The notes beneath the pieces were generated by a model. The model saw nothing but the letters and a program-made list of their open reading frames with translations. It did no database searches and was not told where the DNA came from. From contig NC_080670.1 of assembly GCF_030247195.1 (NCBI RefSeq), positions 42,765,524 through 42,829,523 of the forward strand: 64,000 nt of DNA. Direction: 5' to 3'. Numbering within the stretch: position 1 is the stretch's first letter; every line of letters starts with the position of its first letter. Positions 10,340 through 22,283 of this stretch are shown piece by piece. The stretch comes from Topomyia yanbarensis (Eukaryota > Arthropoda > Insecta > Diptera > Culicidae). The translations under genes were made by a program, and so were the position numbers.

Positions 10340-12425
10340 TTTTCTTTGACTGTTAAATGACGTTTTAATTCTACTATGACACCCTTTTTCCGCCAACCAT
10401 CACTGAGAAATTTAACGGATGTTGCTACAAATGCAGTAATCATACCAACTGTGAGCTTTGAGCAAAACAGTTTACTGCTCTTGCAATTCAACGATTTGTT
10501 ACCTTTCTATTTTTTAAAGGAGTAAGATTAAAGGAATAATCACCAGAGGGGGCGAAACGCTACTGTCTACATGAATTCTCGGATTGACCATATACTGCTT
10601 TGGCATTACTTTGACAATATACTAAAAGTGACTCTAACATATGCAAGAGCAAGCCAATGTCCGACCAGTGCTAGCAACATTAAGCGCTTTCTAGTAGCTA
10701 TAATCTCTTTTGGTACAATTTAATTGACAATCCAATGCGAATGATACGTGTCTAGTATTCAGTCGAGTAAATATATGTACCTTGCTTGTAATAAATTACA
10801 TAAACGGGGTCGGGCAGCCAAGTTCCTGTCTACGCTGTAACACAGTTGAAAGAGAAACAAAAATTAAATACGATACTTGTTGCATACCGGAACCGGTATG
10901 TGCATCACACATCATCCAACGTTTCTTTTTTCTGCAGGAGCTAGTAATAGCTAAGTATGTACATTGTGCAGCTTACAGCGTCCTTGGAAATGAAATGTGC
11001 GATGACGATATGCTGTAGAAATTTTCCCTCTTGTTTATGTTGATTTAGAATTAGAGTAAGTTGTCGTATTGTGCCTGCTGAGATGTATCTAGAAATAGTA
11101 GGTTTGTTTGACTAGTTACTAATGACTGTAATTTCAAGTTCGTATACAGTCGTGATTCGCTGGTTGAGCCGAACGAATTGGATTCGCTAGTTGGACCGAA
11201 AATGTATCTACTCACATCTCTAATTAATGTAAGTTTGATTGTCAAAGTGAATTTGACACGAAATTTTGACATTCAGTGTATATCCGTTGAATGTCGCCAA
11301 AAAATGTCAAGCCCAGTTAGCAAGGATTCTCAATGGTCAGTACGATAGTATCACTAGCCTTATAATAGGGTATTGCGAACAACATTCATTTTTCAAATTG
11401 TGACAAATATTAAAGTAAACTCAGATGCCAAATTTCACATCATTTGGACAATTGTTTTCCCCCGCGCACTTCGCCTGAAGCGACCTTGTTGAACGTGGAA
11501 AATAGAATAAAATAAAAATAGGCTGTTGTCAGAAAAATTCAGAAATATTAGATTTTTGACATTTAGTCAAGAAACCTTTTTTTCATCAAATGTCCTAATA
11601 TCCCATTTTGCCGTATTTTCTCTTAAATGAAACATTTACCTTGTGATTCATGAGCATTTTTACACTGAAAATAGTAAATAAAATGATAATTTATTGATAA
11701 ATGGACTTGATATGTGTCATTTAATGATAAAATTTGGAATCGAGACTCAATGTCAAAAAAACTAATGTATCTGAATTTTACCGATGGCAAATCTACTTCT
11801 ATTTTGTTCAACAAGTGTTTTTTATTTAATTTAATTTGAAGAATATTAGAGATATATGCAAGAGAAAAGAATAAAATTTAATATTAATAACGAAATGCGC
11901 TAGAACCCCGGCTTCCCGTATTCTAATAAAGGTCACAAAAGTTCCAATCGATTTCTGAGACTTTTCAAGTGGCCGCAATTTAGGAAGAAACTGAGAACGT
12001 GAGTTCAGAGTCGTGGATCTCACGACCAGTGGAGCGGTAGCGAGGGGGGGGGGAGGGCTTCGAGTCAAAGCGCAGCAAATATATAAACAAAATTTGAAAA
12101 ATATGTTCAACAACATTTTTTCTAATACTAAATACTTAAATACTAAATACTTTTCCAAGTTTCATTTGCAATAGATATCTTCTGAGAATATTTATTTGTA
12201 GTGAAAATTGGCGACAGGCCTCGGCACTTACTGGTCGGCTTGTTGTGAAAGCTAGGTCTACCGACGAGGACTACAATGAGTAGACACGGCGAAGCGGGGA
12301 GCTAAATGGTTCCTGGTATCGTGACAAAACTGGGAGCTAATTGGTTCACGAAACGGATATCGGTACTGAGCGAAATTCTGCCACATTCTGTAGTCCTTCA
12401 CTGACGGCGAACATGAACTGGAGAG
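10340..12425. other. Intergenic DNA
   Basis: No gene is supported. Several short frames (10782-11018, 11051-11272, 11826-12158) show no recognisable motif. A short G-run lies near 12045-12053. Confidence 0.4.
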
Positions 12426-12430
12426 TGTGC

Positions 12431-12653
12431 GTTTGGTTAGAAAATTTTAGTTCCACCTGTGACCACATAGAGGGCGCCAGCACTAACTTTTCATAGAAGT
12501 GAGATAGAATATCGAGATGTTCGGAAGAATTATTTAAAAAATTTTGTTCTACAACTTTGTAGAAGACTCCTAATCTCTATCTCTCTCCGTTGAAAAGTTA
12601 GTGTTGGCGCCCTCTATGCGGTAAAATGTGGAACTAAAATTTTCTAACCAAAA
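12431..12653. mobile_element. Hairpin MITE with ~70-bp arms
   Basis: TTTGGTTAGAAAATTTTAGT at the left is mirrored by ACTAAAATTTTCTAACCAAA at the right. The arms share the block CATAGAGGGCGCC / GGCGCCCTCTATG and AACTTTTCA. Confidence 0.8.
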
Positions 12654-12732
12654 CATGACTCGTATTACTTACTATAAATCTTCTGAACATACTATTGACC
12701 TAAACCCAACCATTATCTCACAAAAATGTATA

Positions 12733-13120
12733 GTTGGTGGGAAACGAGTACTGATACACAACCATGCATTGATAAGCCCCATGCAAAACTGATTCAGACA
12801 TCACTTCGTTAAAAGTTTAATAACTTCTTTTAACAAAGCTGGATTCACTAGCAGTCTTCGACAAAGTGGTAAGCAATTGAATGATCTTTCTTATTTTCAC
12901 TTACAGTGATAATACTATGCATACAGTGCCACCTAGCGGCAAAAGTGCGAGTTAGTGGGTTTTCTCCATGTAAATTGTCGAAAAATCCCATACAAACTTC
13001 AGGCACGTTGGTCCGGTAGCTAGACTTATCCGATTTGCTTCAAATGTGGAGCAAGTACTCCTGGTGGGACTAGGAATCGAATCAGGGGTGGGCCGATAGG
13101 GGCCATTTTTTCCTGTCACT
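12733..13120 (+). repeat. Dispersed repeat, copy 1
   Basis: Starting at GAGTACTGATACACAACCAT this region matches 38098-38445 in the same orientation, with landmarks CAGTGCCACCTAGCGGC and TTAGTGGGTTTTCTCCATG. It is non-coding and of unknown class. Confidence 0.8.
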
Positions 13121-13303
13121 CTATTATTCATACAACCTACCCCCCCTCCCCCAAAAAAAATTCTTACCACACCACTGTTTAATCAGTTGTACTGGGATAC
13201 TATTTGTTTATTTGTCATTAGATGGTCCCCTGGCGATCAAAAACAAAAACTGGTCTAAGAATGTATGAATGCAAATTTCTTCTATGCCAGTCGCTTCCTG
13301 CTC

Positions 13304-13649
<346 letters not shown>

Positions 13650-15360
13650 CAGATCCGGTGGAAAAATCCAATAATTAAAAGCAATCAATCCTGATTTCCT
13701 CGTTGACCACATCTGACTGACAACGGGTAAGAGCAAAGAAAGAAAAAAAAATACTCTTGTCATTAAAACATCGGATACCCATTGTGTGGTTTTCATTCTC
13801 AGAAGCATTTTCTATCCGTCCTAGACTTTCCAAGCATAATCTGCTACGTATGCTAGTCTATATTAACAGTCTACAAGAAGGAAGTAGCTATTTGTCTTTG
13901 AAAGCCACTGTCAAGAAATGAATCACTGCTTCCTGTCTTCATTGTCCAACACATCAGACGTCATCATATAATTTCCAATAGCTGTTGCCCTTCATCAACA
14001 TTCCATGATGGTCTGTTTATTGTTGAATTCAGAACCATAATCGTTAGAGAATCTGCCGGAAGTGCGATTCAAAGGATACGCCCTACTGGATTCGCTATAC
14101 ACTATAGTGGCAGTGATCCATCAGATATACAAACATGGATGAAGCTTGGACTAATGACCGTTAGCTTTACCGCCGCCTACAGCCCAGTTTTGTCCCTGTG
14201 CTGGGAATATAGAAGGAACCTGGATTACGGCGGTGACACAATGGCAGAGCATCGACCTCACGTAAAACCGTTGTCTTTTTCCTCCTCTCACGTAGGAAGT
14301 CCACAGAGAATGGTTGATTAGAATGTATCACCATTATCACGAACCGGAGACGCATTTTTATTGTTGAATATTGAACTATGGAGCTTGTAAAGAGGTCATT
14401 TTTGTCGCAGACGCCTCGTTCGGGACAAGATGTACGATGATCTGAATCAGGTCCGGACCAAAAGAATGCCCATCTTTACGATTACTGTGTGAATCAGGCA
14501 GTACAGTTACGTCGATAGAACAATGCAGAAATTGTTGCTCAGAGCAAACGATTCCGAAACAGACATAACACGATTATGTCATATCACATGGAACACGTGG
14601 CCGAATCCGGTTACAGTAGCTGGATGGGCAAGGGTGGATGGTCTGTGACTACTCCTATTCCTATTCTGCGTGTCTTCAGCACCTGTATTTTAGGGTCCCA
14701 TCTCCCAGAATGGTTACGTGCGAACCGAATCTTTTATGTACGTGAAAATGCGAACAATGTTACAAAAAGTGACAGCCGGGAGCCGCCTGCCCAGCGGCAA
14801 AAAAAATGTCATTCAAGGAAAAAGCAGAAGACTTTTTCCATCGGTAGCGTCGCACGGTAGTCAATATTGTTCCCTTGAGACGATTCTTTTATGCTATCTG
14901 TGTCGGTCCCAACCAGGGTTGTTCTGTCTTCCGTACGGTGACGAAATATTTACGGTACAGTTTATGATTGTTGCGTTGAATGTATGGGATGTTTGCTTTG
15001 GGTATTATCTCTGGTAGACATATGACAAAGCCGTTGATGCGAATGACATGTTTGTGAGGATGGATGGAAATAGCGCGACATATGAGGTACAGTTTATCAT
15101 TGTTCAGGGCAAGTGTTTGGTCTTTAACGTATTCAGAGAAAATCTTAAATCATTGGAGTCCAACTGATTTATGACTGAATATAGGCTTTCAGGAGCTTGG
15201 TCCGCTCTTCAGTATTCTTGTGAGTTTACTGCTCACATTTACACAGCCAGCGAGTGTAAGGCCTGCCCAAAGTCCAAGAACTCGTTCAGGATCTTTTCAA
15301 AACGTTACCATTCTTTTATTCAGAAAACTTATTTGATAAGGCACGTTTCCGTAAGATTAA
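13650..15360. other. Gene-free stretch with broken coding-like frames
   Basis: Frames at 14139-14321, 14576-14860 and 14718-15017 overlap in different phases and share no motif I recognise. A decayed gene or retroelement is possible but unsupported. Confidence 0.35.
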
Positions 15361-15367
15361 AGTCAAA

Positions 15368-15551
15368 TTTACACCTTTCCGATTCGTGTAAGTGCCGGTA
15401 GTTTCATTCAATTCAAATGCGAGCATTCACACTTGCCCGTGAACGGTGCCCTTCCGGACAGATGTGAATGCTTGCATTTGATTTGTATAAAAGAATATTG
15501 ACGTCCATACACGGAAATGAACCGGCACTTAAACGGATAGGATAGGTGTAA
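15368..15551. mobile_element. Hairpin MITE, copy 2 of the CGGATAGGTGTAAA family
   Basis: It starts TTTACACCTTTCCGATTC and ends CGGATAGGATAGGTGTA. The centre, with GCGAGCATTCACACTTGCCC mirrored downstream, matches the copy at 7431-7627. Confidence 0.75.
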
Positions 15552-15699
15552 CTCAGTCACTGTAGCAAGCGGAAAGTTAGCAAAAGTTGTGCAAAGCGAA
15601 ATTGATTCTGGCAGCGTTTCTGCCAGTATTTTGCGCGATTTGTGCGAGAACTCTGGCAAAAAATTCGCTCAAATGCAACAACCGTTTCTGACAAAAGCG

Positions 15700-16168
15700 G
15701 GGGCCCGTATCATTGGCTCGAATCAAAACTCGTCAAAATGTCAATTGACGATAGGTTCATGGCTGGATGTTGTTGGCTCGAATCAAAACTTGTCGAAAGT
15801 AAACAAAGTTCATTTCATATCGTCAACCTGGCGCCCAGGTGGTGAAATCAACGGAGTGCTGGAGCGTTGCCAAAAAAAAATATTTCCAGATTTAATTTTA
15901 CCGACCCGCCATCGGAAGCAAGCGAACCTGTGATCCACTCGCTTGCCCGGTTTACTCAAACATAGGGGCTATCCCTAGTTTAAGTCCGACTGAGCGGTAG
16001 CGAAGTCGGACAGCACGCGCAAAAGCGATGTGGCGTAGCCACATTGGGTGCTGGACACAAAATAAAATTGGCAACGCTAGCAAAATGTAAACACAAATGA
16101 ACACTCCGGATGAACCTATCGTCAATTGACATTTCGACGAGTTTTGATTCGAGCCAATAATATGGGCC
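15700..16168. mobile_element. Fold-back family mosaic, units joined in alternating orientation
   Basis: The order is: a 60-bp left end (GGGCCCGTATCATTGGCTCG), then a reversed right end from 15762 (GGCTGGATGTTGTTGG), then a reversed left half from about 15900 to GCCAATAATATGGGCCC at 16168. The switches fall inside unit sequence, not at clean ends. Confidence 0.75.
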
Positions 16169-17236
16169 CTAGGTTCATCCGGAGTGTTCATTTGTGTTTA
16201 CATTTTGCTAGCGTTGCCAATTTTATTTTGTGTCCACCACCCAAAGTGGCTACGCCACATCGCTTTTGCACGTGCTGTCCGACTTCGCTACCGCTCAGTC
16301 GGACTTAAACTAAGGTTAGCACCTATGATTGAGTAAGCCGGGCAAACGAGTGGATCACAGGTTCGCTTGCTTCCGACGGCGGGTCGGTGGCCACCTCGTC
16401 CGCCGCACACAGAAAAAAAAATATTGGTAAAAGTAGGAGTGTTTCGCTCTTAGCAAAAAAACAACCAACGTCAGGTTGAAAGTAAAACTTTTAAATTAAT
16501 CAAGAATAATATTCAAAATAAAAGATTTCCTTTTAAGCTAATGAAGATTGGTAATTAAAATTAAAGTTATATTTTCAAACTAAGAGTATGCGTTGGTTGT
16601 TTTTGCTAAGAGTTAAAAACTTTTATTTTTACCAACATTTTTTATTTCTGTGCGGATCCTCAGCGGCGTTGCGCCGCTTCGGTTCCTAGGCCTCGGTTAT
16701 GCGGCTAAGCCGCATCGAAATGGTACGCCTTGAACATTCTAACTAGAATCGGTAAAGTCACCGGAGCCGGAATACGAATTAGAACCAGCCAGCATTCCGG
16801 CTGAGCTTAACTGGGAAGTTTAGTAGAATTTAATCTGGCAATTAAAATTTTCTGGCAACGCTCCAGCACCCCGTTGAATTCTAACAATTTCACCACCTGG
16901 GCGCCAGGTTGACGATATGAAATGAACTTTGTTTACCTTCGACAAGTTTTGATTCGAGCCAACAACCGACCCGCCGTCAAAAGCAAGCGAACCTGTGATC
17001 CACTCGTTTGCCCGGTTTACTCAAACATAGGGGCTATCCCTAGTTTAAGTCCGACTGAGCGGTAGCGAAGTCAGACAGCACGCGCAAAAGCGATGTGGCG
17101 TAGCCACATTGGGTGCTGGACACAAAATAAAACTGGCAACGCTGGCAAAATGTAAACACAAATGAACACTCCGGATGAACCTATCGTCAATTGACATTTC
17201 GACGAGTTTTGATTCGAGCCAATAATATGGGCCCAC
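16169..17236. mobile_element. Fold-back family, forward unit joined to reversed unit
   Basis: A forward unit runs 16169-16965, interrupted by a MITE at 16403-16655. A reversed left half (about 16967-17236) follows, ending in GCCAATAATATGGGCCC. Landmarks such as GATGTGGCGTAGCCACAT and TTAAGTCCGACTGAGCGGTA match the 1.5-2.8 kb array. Confidence 0.75.
16403..16655. mobile_element. MITE nested in a fold-back unit
   Basis: The left end CCGCACACAGAAAAAAAAAT and the right end TTTTTTATTTCTGTGCGG are inverted. Pairing extends about 85 bp through CTCTTAGCAAAAA / TTTTTGCTAAGAG. Other fold-back copies (for example near 48.25 kb) lack this insert, which shows that it is a separate insertion. Confidence 0.8.
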
Positions 17237-17577
17237 AACATCCAACCTTTCTGTATGCCTCCTGCCACATCTTTGTCATATGTTTTACTCGATTCGTGCT
17301 AAATTCTACCAGGTAGGAATGGCCAGGATCTTTGCACAGTTTATGTCCGAGTTATGCCAGGGTTTTGCTCGGTTCCTGTCAAAATTTGCCAGAAAACGCG
17401 AGCGAAACCGAGTTCGCGCTAGCTCAACTACCCCGACAGGATACGCGCAGAAATCTGACAGGGCTGCCAAATCAAGACTTACAGAAATCTAGCAGAGCGG
17501 TCTCTGCCAGAAAATTTGCTCACTGGGTCGATGCCCTTCAGGAACCCCCGTTTAAGAGGTCCTATTTCGGAGACGCC

Positions 17578-17635
17578 TAGGAACCGAAGCGAGGTTTTCG
17601 CAGACCCCCCGTCGGAAGCAAGCGAACCTGGCTAA
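17578..17635 (-). repeat. Small fold-back family fragment
   Basis: TAGGAACCGAAGCG followed by CCGTCGGAAGCAAGCGAACC matches the central part of the fold-back units. Confidence 0.6.
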
Positions 17636-17705
17636 CTACGCCACACATAGTTACCATATTTACAGATTTACAGAGATGTCAGATGTTTTTCACAATTTTT
17701 GATCA

Positions 17706-18110
17706 CACACGGAAACACTCTGGATCGTATAGCAACTAAATTATTAGTCATATTTCTGAAATCAACTAGTTAAAATTTGGTACAGCTAATCGATTGTTGA
17801 TTTTTCTAATCTGTCATTTTTGTTTATATTTCAACAAAATAATGGCTGACACAACTAAAACATCTAGTAAAAAATATGATGCTGTCAGTTAGCATAGACA
17901 CACATCGTCGGATACAGCACATCAAATGAGTTGTAACAGCTAATGTTATTCTTGTTTTCAAGAATGGTTCTGGTGGTAACAGCTAGGTTTGTTGTTGATT
18001 TTAATATTGGTTGCTGTTGATTTTAAGAATGGTCTTGGTTTTAACAGCTAATGTTATTGTTGATTTTAGGAATAGTACTGGTTGTACCAGCTAATGAGTT
18101 CTTTAAATCT
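17706..18110 (+). mobile_element. ACACGGAAAC-ended MITE, copy 1
   Basis: It begins ACACGGAAACACTC and shares with 21459-21920 the blocks AAAATTTGGTACAGCTAA, CGATTGTTGATTTTTCTAA and GATGCTGTCAGTTAGCA. Its distal part is a degenerate tandem of AACAGCTAATGTTATT units at about 17935-18100. Confidence 0.7.
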
Positions 18111-20105
18111 AAGATGGATTTTCTGGATATATTTCTGATTATAAAAATACTAAAAAACAATTGTTTTGTAATTTGTCTATTAAATATATATTCTGAATGA
18201 TCATTAAACTACCATATACAAGCACATTTTATTATTATAAGGTGGAATTAAACGAAAGGCATCTGTCTTAAGAGGGTTAATGAAAACCGTGCTTGTTTAA
18301 ACCATCTTTCAATCCATAGTTATGATAAATAATTCATAAACATATAAATGAAAAGTAAATGTCCACAACTTTTCCATAAAATGGTAAAACCTCACATAAA
18401 AGTCTGAATCCTGCAGCAAAAGTGAGTTTCGTGATAATTTCACAACGAATTTTGTTGTACAATCCACCGTTCTAAAGTTCTCAAATTCAAAAATCAGGTT
18501 GTTGGGTACGAATACTAAAGTATCAACCACTTACTGTAGCACTTAAATCCCGTCACAGTAATAATTGGCTGTTCAATGATATAATGTGGGACTAAACTTC
18601 AAAATGCATTCTTACATACTTTCTTGAAATTGTTTAATACTATAACGAAACATGTACCTACTAAAGAAATATTGCATTTTTGTTCAACCTGCTAGAAATG
18701 CGTGTTACTTTCTTGACTTGATACTATCAAGTTAGTGTTTTTCCTAAAATATAATTTAGAAGGTAAAATATGACTTTGGTAAACAGTTTGAAATCTTACC
18801 TTCCTTAAATCCTTAAAAATTATTAAATATGTAATATACAGTACACCGATACACTACAAAAACGCAACAAACTTTGAAGGAAATCATAGAGCATTACATT
18901 ATGACGTAATCAAGGAAAAATGAAGTCATCTTGAAAAATTCATATAAAAATGAACGTTCTGTATGTAAAGAGGTGAAGAGCATTTGCAAACCGTGCTTTT
19001 GTTACATGGGCTCTGGAAAGTCTTTTCAAGATGTCAACACAAAAGGAGAAGGGTCAAATATTTGACAACGAAAACAATATAAACATTTCCCGAATGTACT
19101 TTCTACAAAATGATACCGCCGTGACAAAATATCATATTTTTCTCTCCGCTGAATAATAGACAGTGTACCAGGGCTTAGGCAAGTGTGCTAATTGACTTGT
19201 TTCCCACTCGCTCCCATTATCTAAAACAAGAGTTTCGACTAAGCTACCAAGAACCATAAACCTAAAATTATTTGATTAACATTTTTCAATAAACGTACTG
19301 ATTTTTTGCTCCGCAAAATTGCGGGGCATGTGCAGCAATATCATTCACTCTAAGCATCTTTGCTAGTTAAAGCACTAATTTTTGATTTGCTTATGATGCT
19401 TCCAAGGTGCAATATCTGCTTATCTCTATTAGTAGATTCGGCCTACGTAGCTTTTATCAGCATGTTCCTAACATCATTTCCATATTTGTAGTGCATCTAC
19501 ACTGGAAGAAGCGCAAGAAAAAAAAACAATGATTAGTTAAAATTCTTCAGTGGTGTTGAACCACACGTACCGTTACAAATCAAACGACGAAAGGGAATCT
19601 TAGTAAATGCTACAGTGGGAATACGGACGAGAATTGAATCTGGCTAATATTCCATCGAGCTTATAATACCAAAGCTTGCTATTTTGAGTAACTTTTCACT
19701 GCATGCATCATATCTGAATAAAGACATCACAAAGAAACATGTCTATTGCTATTCATATTATGTGAATACTTATCTGAAAATCTCCAAGTAGTTATCCGGC
19801 TTACATTTTCTGGAAATGAAAACAGAAATTAGATAAAATGGTTACAAGAATTATGCCAGAATATAGAATCTCTACGGGTAAATAACCGTTTTATTCTAGA
19901 GTCGTATTTTTTCATCATATGAAGAGTCGGTCACATTGGAATTATTCTCAATTAACTTACCTGTATCCATATTTTTCCATTCAATTCTAGTTATTTATCA
20001 CATCCCCATTTATAAGTACCTTCGAGGCGCACTGTAAATATATGATTTCAAATAGTAACAAAAAATGTAAAGAATATCTCTTCGGAATCACCCAGGTCAA
20101 GCACC
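18111..20105. other. Intergenic DNA
   Basis: AT-rich. No gene or repeat that I can support. A 73-codon minus frame at 18309-18530 is unrecognised. Confidence 0.4.
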
Positions 20106-20220
20106 TCAATGATGCTCAGAGATGCCAGGTACTTTTTTCAAATGTCTGCAATAATAATTTTAAAAGTCTGGGAAGAACAAAAAATGTCAGGAAATCTAGT
20201 GTAACCAAAAGCCTTTATAT

Positions 20221-20310
20221 TCAAAAATCTGCAAATATCTGCAACCAAACTAAAAAATCTGCAAATATCTGCAACCAAACTAAAAAATCTGCAAATATCT
20301 GCGTCATCGT
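20221..20310 (+). repeat. 30-bp tandem repeat, three units
   Basis: Units start at 20221, 20251 and 20281 and share AAAAATCTGCAAATATCTGC. They lie within the hAT-type MITE; the relative at 30.4 kb has fewer units. Confidence 0.85.
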
Positions 20311-20328
20311 AAAAAATCTGCAGCTTAA

Positions 20329-20847
20329 CCCTTTCATGCCTAACGTTTTTCTAGTACATGTAGGGTTACAAAACTATTTTTCTTTGAAAACGGTGGGGTC
20401 AAGAAACTCGAAAAACCTTTTTTCATAAAGGTAGGTGCTTTCCTTGCAGTGCTAGAAGCTGCTCAATTTTCACCTTCCAATGCTCACTACAATTCTCCTA
20501 GAATATTTACAATAGTCCAACTGCGTGGAAAACGTAGCCAAAAATAGTCTAAATTGATAAGTTTTATCAGTTTTCACTAATAATGCAACATAACGAAGTT
20601 ATATGAAAAAGTCATTTTCCGTCGTCAACGTAAACGGTCCCTGGCAGCACTGCTCCATCGGAGTTCAATCAGACTAATTTCAATAATTTCAGTTCTAGAG
20701 CTGATTCTTGTAACTGTTAATACTCAAATGAAAGCTAATAGTCACATTTCTTAACCTTACTTGTTTTTGTGAGAAAATCTTGACTCAAACAAAAGTTATA
20801 GCAGTTTAAAAACGTTGTTGTCCACAAACAACATGGGCATGAATGGG
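20329..20847. mobile_element. piggyBac-type MITE (519 bp, TTAA flanks)
   Basis: The ends CCCTTTCATGCC and GGGCATGAATGGG are inverted repeats, flanked by TTAA at 20325-20328 and 20848-20851. The insertion interrupts the surrounding hAT-type MITE, so it is younger. A partial copy is at 40708-40850. Confidence 0.85.
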
Positions 20848-21339
20848 TTAAATTAAAAATTGGCATCTCTGATTGACGCTATAACGAATGGCATTTGGCA
20901 ACAAAGTTAAGATTTAAAATGAAAGGTGGAAACATTTTTCTATTTGAGAATAGGGCTGTCATTTTAAAAATAAAAGTGATGTGAAAAGATATGAACAAGG
21001 GACACATGGAATAATGGTTTTATAAATTTTTCAATTTTGCCGAAACAAACGTAAGGTGTTTTTAAAAAAACCGTTGCTTTGAAAGAGCTAAGGTTCTCTT
21101 AAAGAGTGTTTTGACAAAGTTGACATTTACTAATCATGTTACTTGAGATTAATTAACACAGTTCGCCAAGTAATCGTGTTTTTGCTGGGTGGTGACATGA
21201 AGTAATTCTATTGTAGTTAAGATCAATACCTTGTGTTTGTTAACAAATGTTTTTGAGCTATTCAAATCAGGGCAGCTATAAACAACTACAGGCTATATGA
21301 CTTCTTAATTTAATTTCCCTATTCCGTGTATTTTCCATA

Positions 21340-21440
21340 ACGTGTCTTTTTGATGTGGTCAAACTGTCTCCCCGATCGATTGGGTGGAAAATGATGTTGC
21401 CTGTTGTCAAACACTGTATGTAGAGATGGGAATGTCAGAT
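21340..21440 (-). repeat. Fragment of the 48.4-kb hAT-type MITE family
   Basis: Read on the minus strand, CATTCCCATCTCTACATAC and the following GTTTGACAA...TTTTCCACC...CGATCG order match 48408-48500. Confidence 0.6.
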
Positions 21441-21458
21441 TGCTGTATTCTTGTTATA

Positions 21459-21920
21459 CACGGAAACGCTCCCGATCGCATAGCAACTAATATATTAGTC
21501 GAATTTCTGAAATCGATTGGTTAAAATTTGGTACAGCTAAACGATTGTTGATTTTTCTAAACTTTCATTTTTGTTTTTGTATTAACAAAACAGTTGCTGA
21601 AACAACTAAATTATCTAGTTGAAAATGTGATGCTGTCAGTTAGCAAAGACACACATCATCTGAACCAGCTCATCAAATAGCTGTAACAGCTAATATAATT
21701 GTCGATTTCAAAATTGGTGCGAGTTCAAACTGAAAACCACGATGGTTGTTTCAATCAATTGTAATGTTGAAATAATTCCCAACCAGTTCTAACAACTAAT
21801 ATAATTGTCGATTTCAAGATTGTTGCAAGTTGAAACTGTAAACCAAGATGGTTGTTTCAATCAATTGTAATATTGAAATAATTCCCATCCAGTTGAAACA
21901 GCTAATGATTTTGTTAATTA
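21459..21920 (+). mobile_element. ACACGGAAAC-ended MITE, copy 2, with 106-bp tandem duplication
   Basis: It begins ACACGGAAACGCTC and matches 17706-18110. The block from TAACAGCTAATATAATTG at 21684 repeats at 21790, a 106-bp period with two copies. Confidence 0.7.
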
Positions 21921-22283
21921 TAAAGAGGACTTGTTACCCAGAAATAAAAAGCCAAATTATATTCAAAAAAGTTTATTGCCGTCATATCACGTTGTATCAC
22001 TGAAATATAAATCTATATTAAGAAATATTTCGAAGGCAACCCGCGCCAGCAAGTGGCGTTTCGCGTAATTGGCGCGATTTGCGTTTAAACTAACGAAACT
22101 AACTAATTCTATCAACAGATTTGTATTTTGTTTCGATTGTCGATATGATAAGATCAACGAAATATGTTTTAATTCATTAGTTTATCATGTTATTTTCGAA
22201 TGAATTTTCCAAAAATCATGTGCCATTGTGTATAATGAATATGGATAAAACCACGTACTTTAATCTTACTCAACAATATATTT

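Larger units (their letters stand above)
20117..20871. mobile_element. hAT-type MITE split by a later insertion
   Basis: The left end CAGAGATGCCAGGTAC and right end TTGGCATCTCTG form a hAT-like CAG...CTG terminal repeat. Flanks AATGATGCT and ATTGACGCT look like a decayed target duplication. The MITE is cut by a piggyBac-type MITE at 20329-20847. A 30-bp tandem repeat lies inside at 20221-20310. A relative in reverse orientation is at 30420-30641. Confidence 0.75.

Noticed and set aside
14139..15017. Cluster of overlapping frames suggesting a gene at 14-15 kb
   Set aside because: Phases conflict, stops are frequent and no motif or splice pattern could be recognised.
20221..20310. CRISPR-like regular repeat
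   Set aside because: Three contiguous 30-bp units without spacers inside a eukaryotic MITE; a simple tandem repeat.
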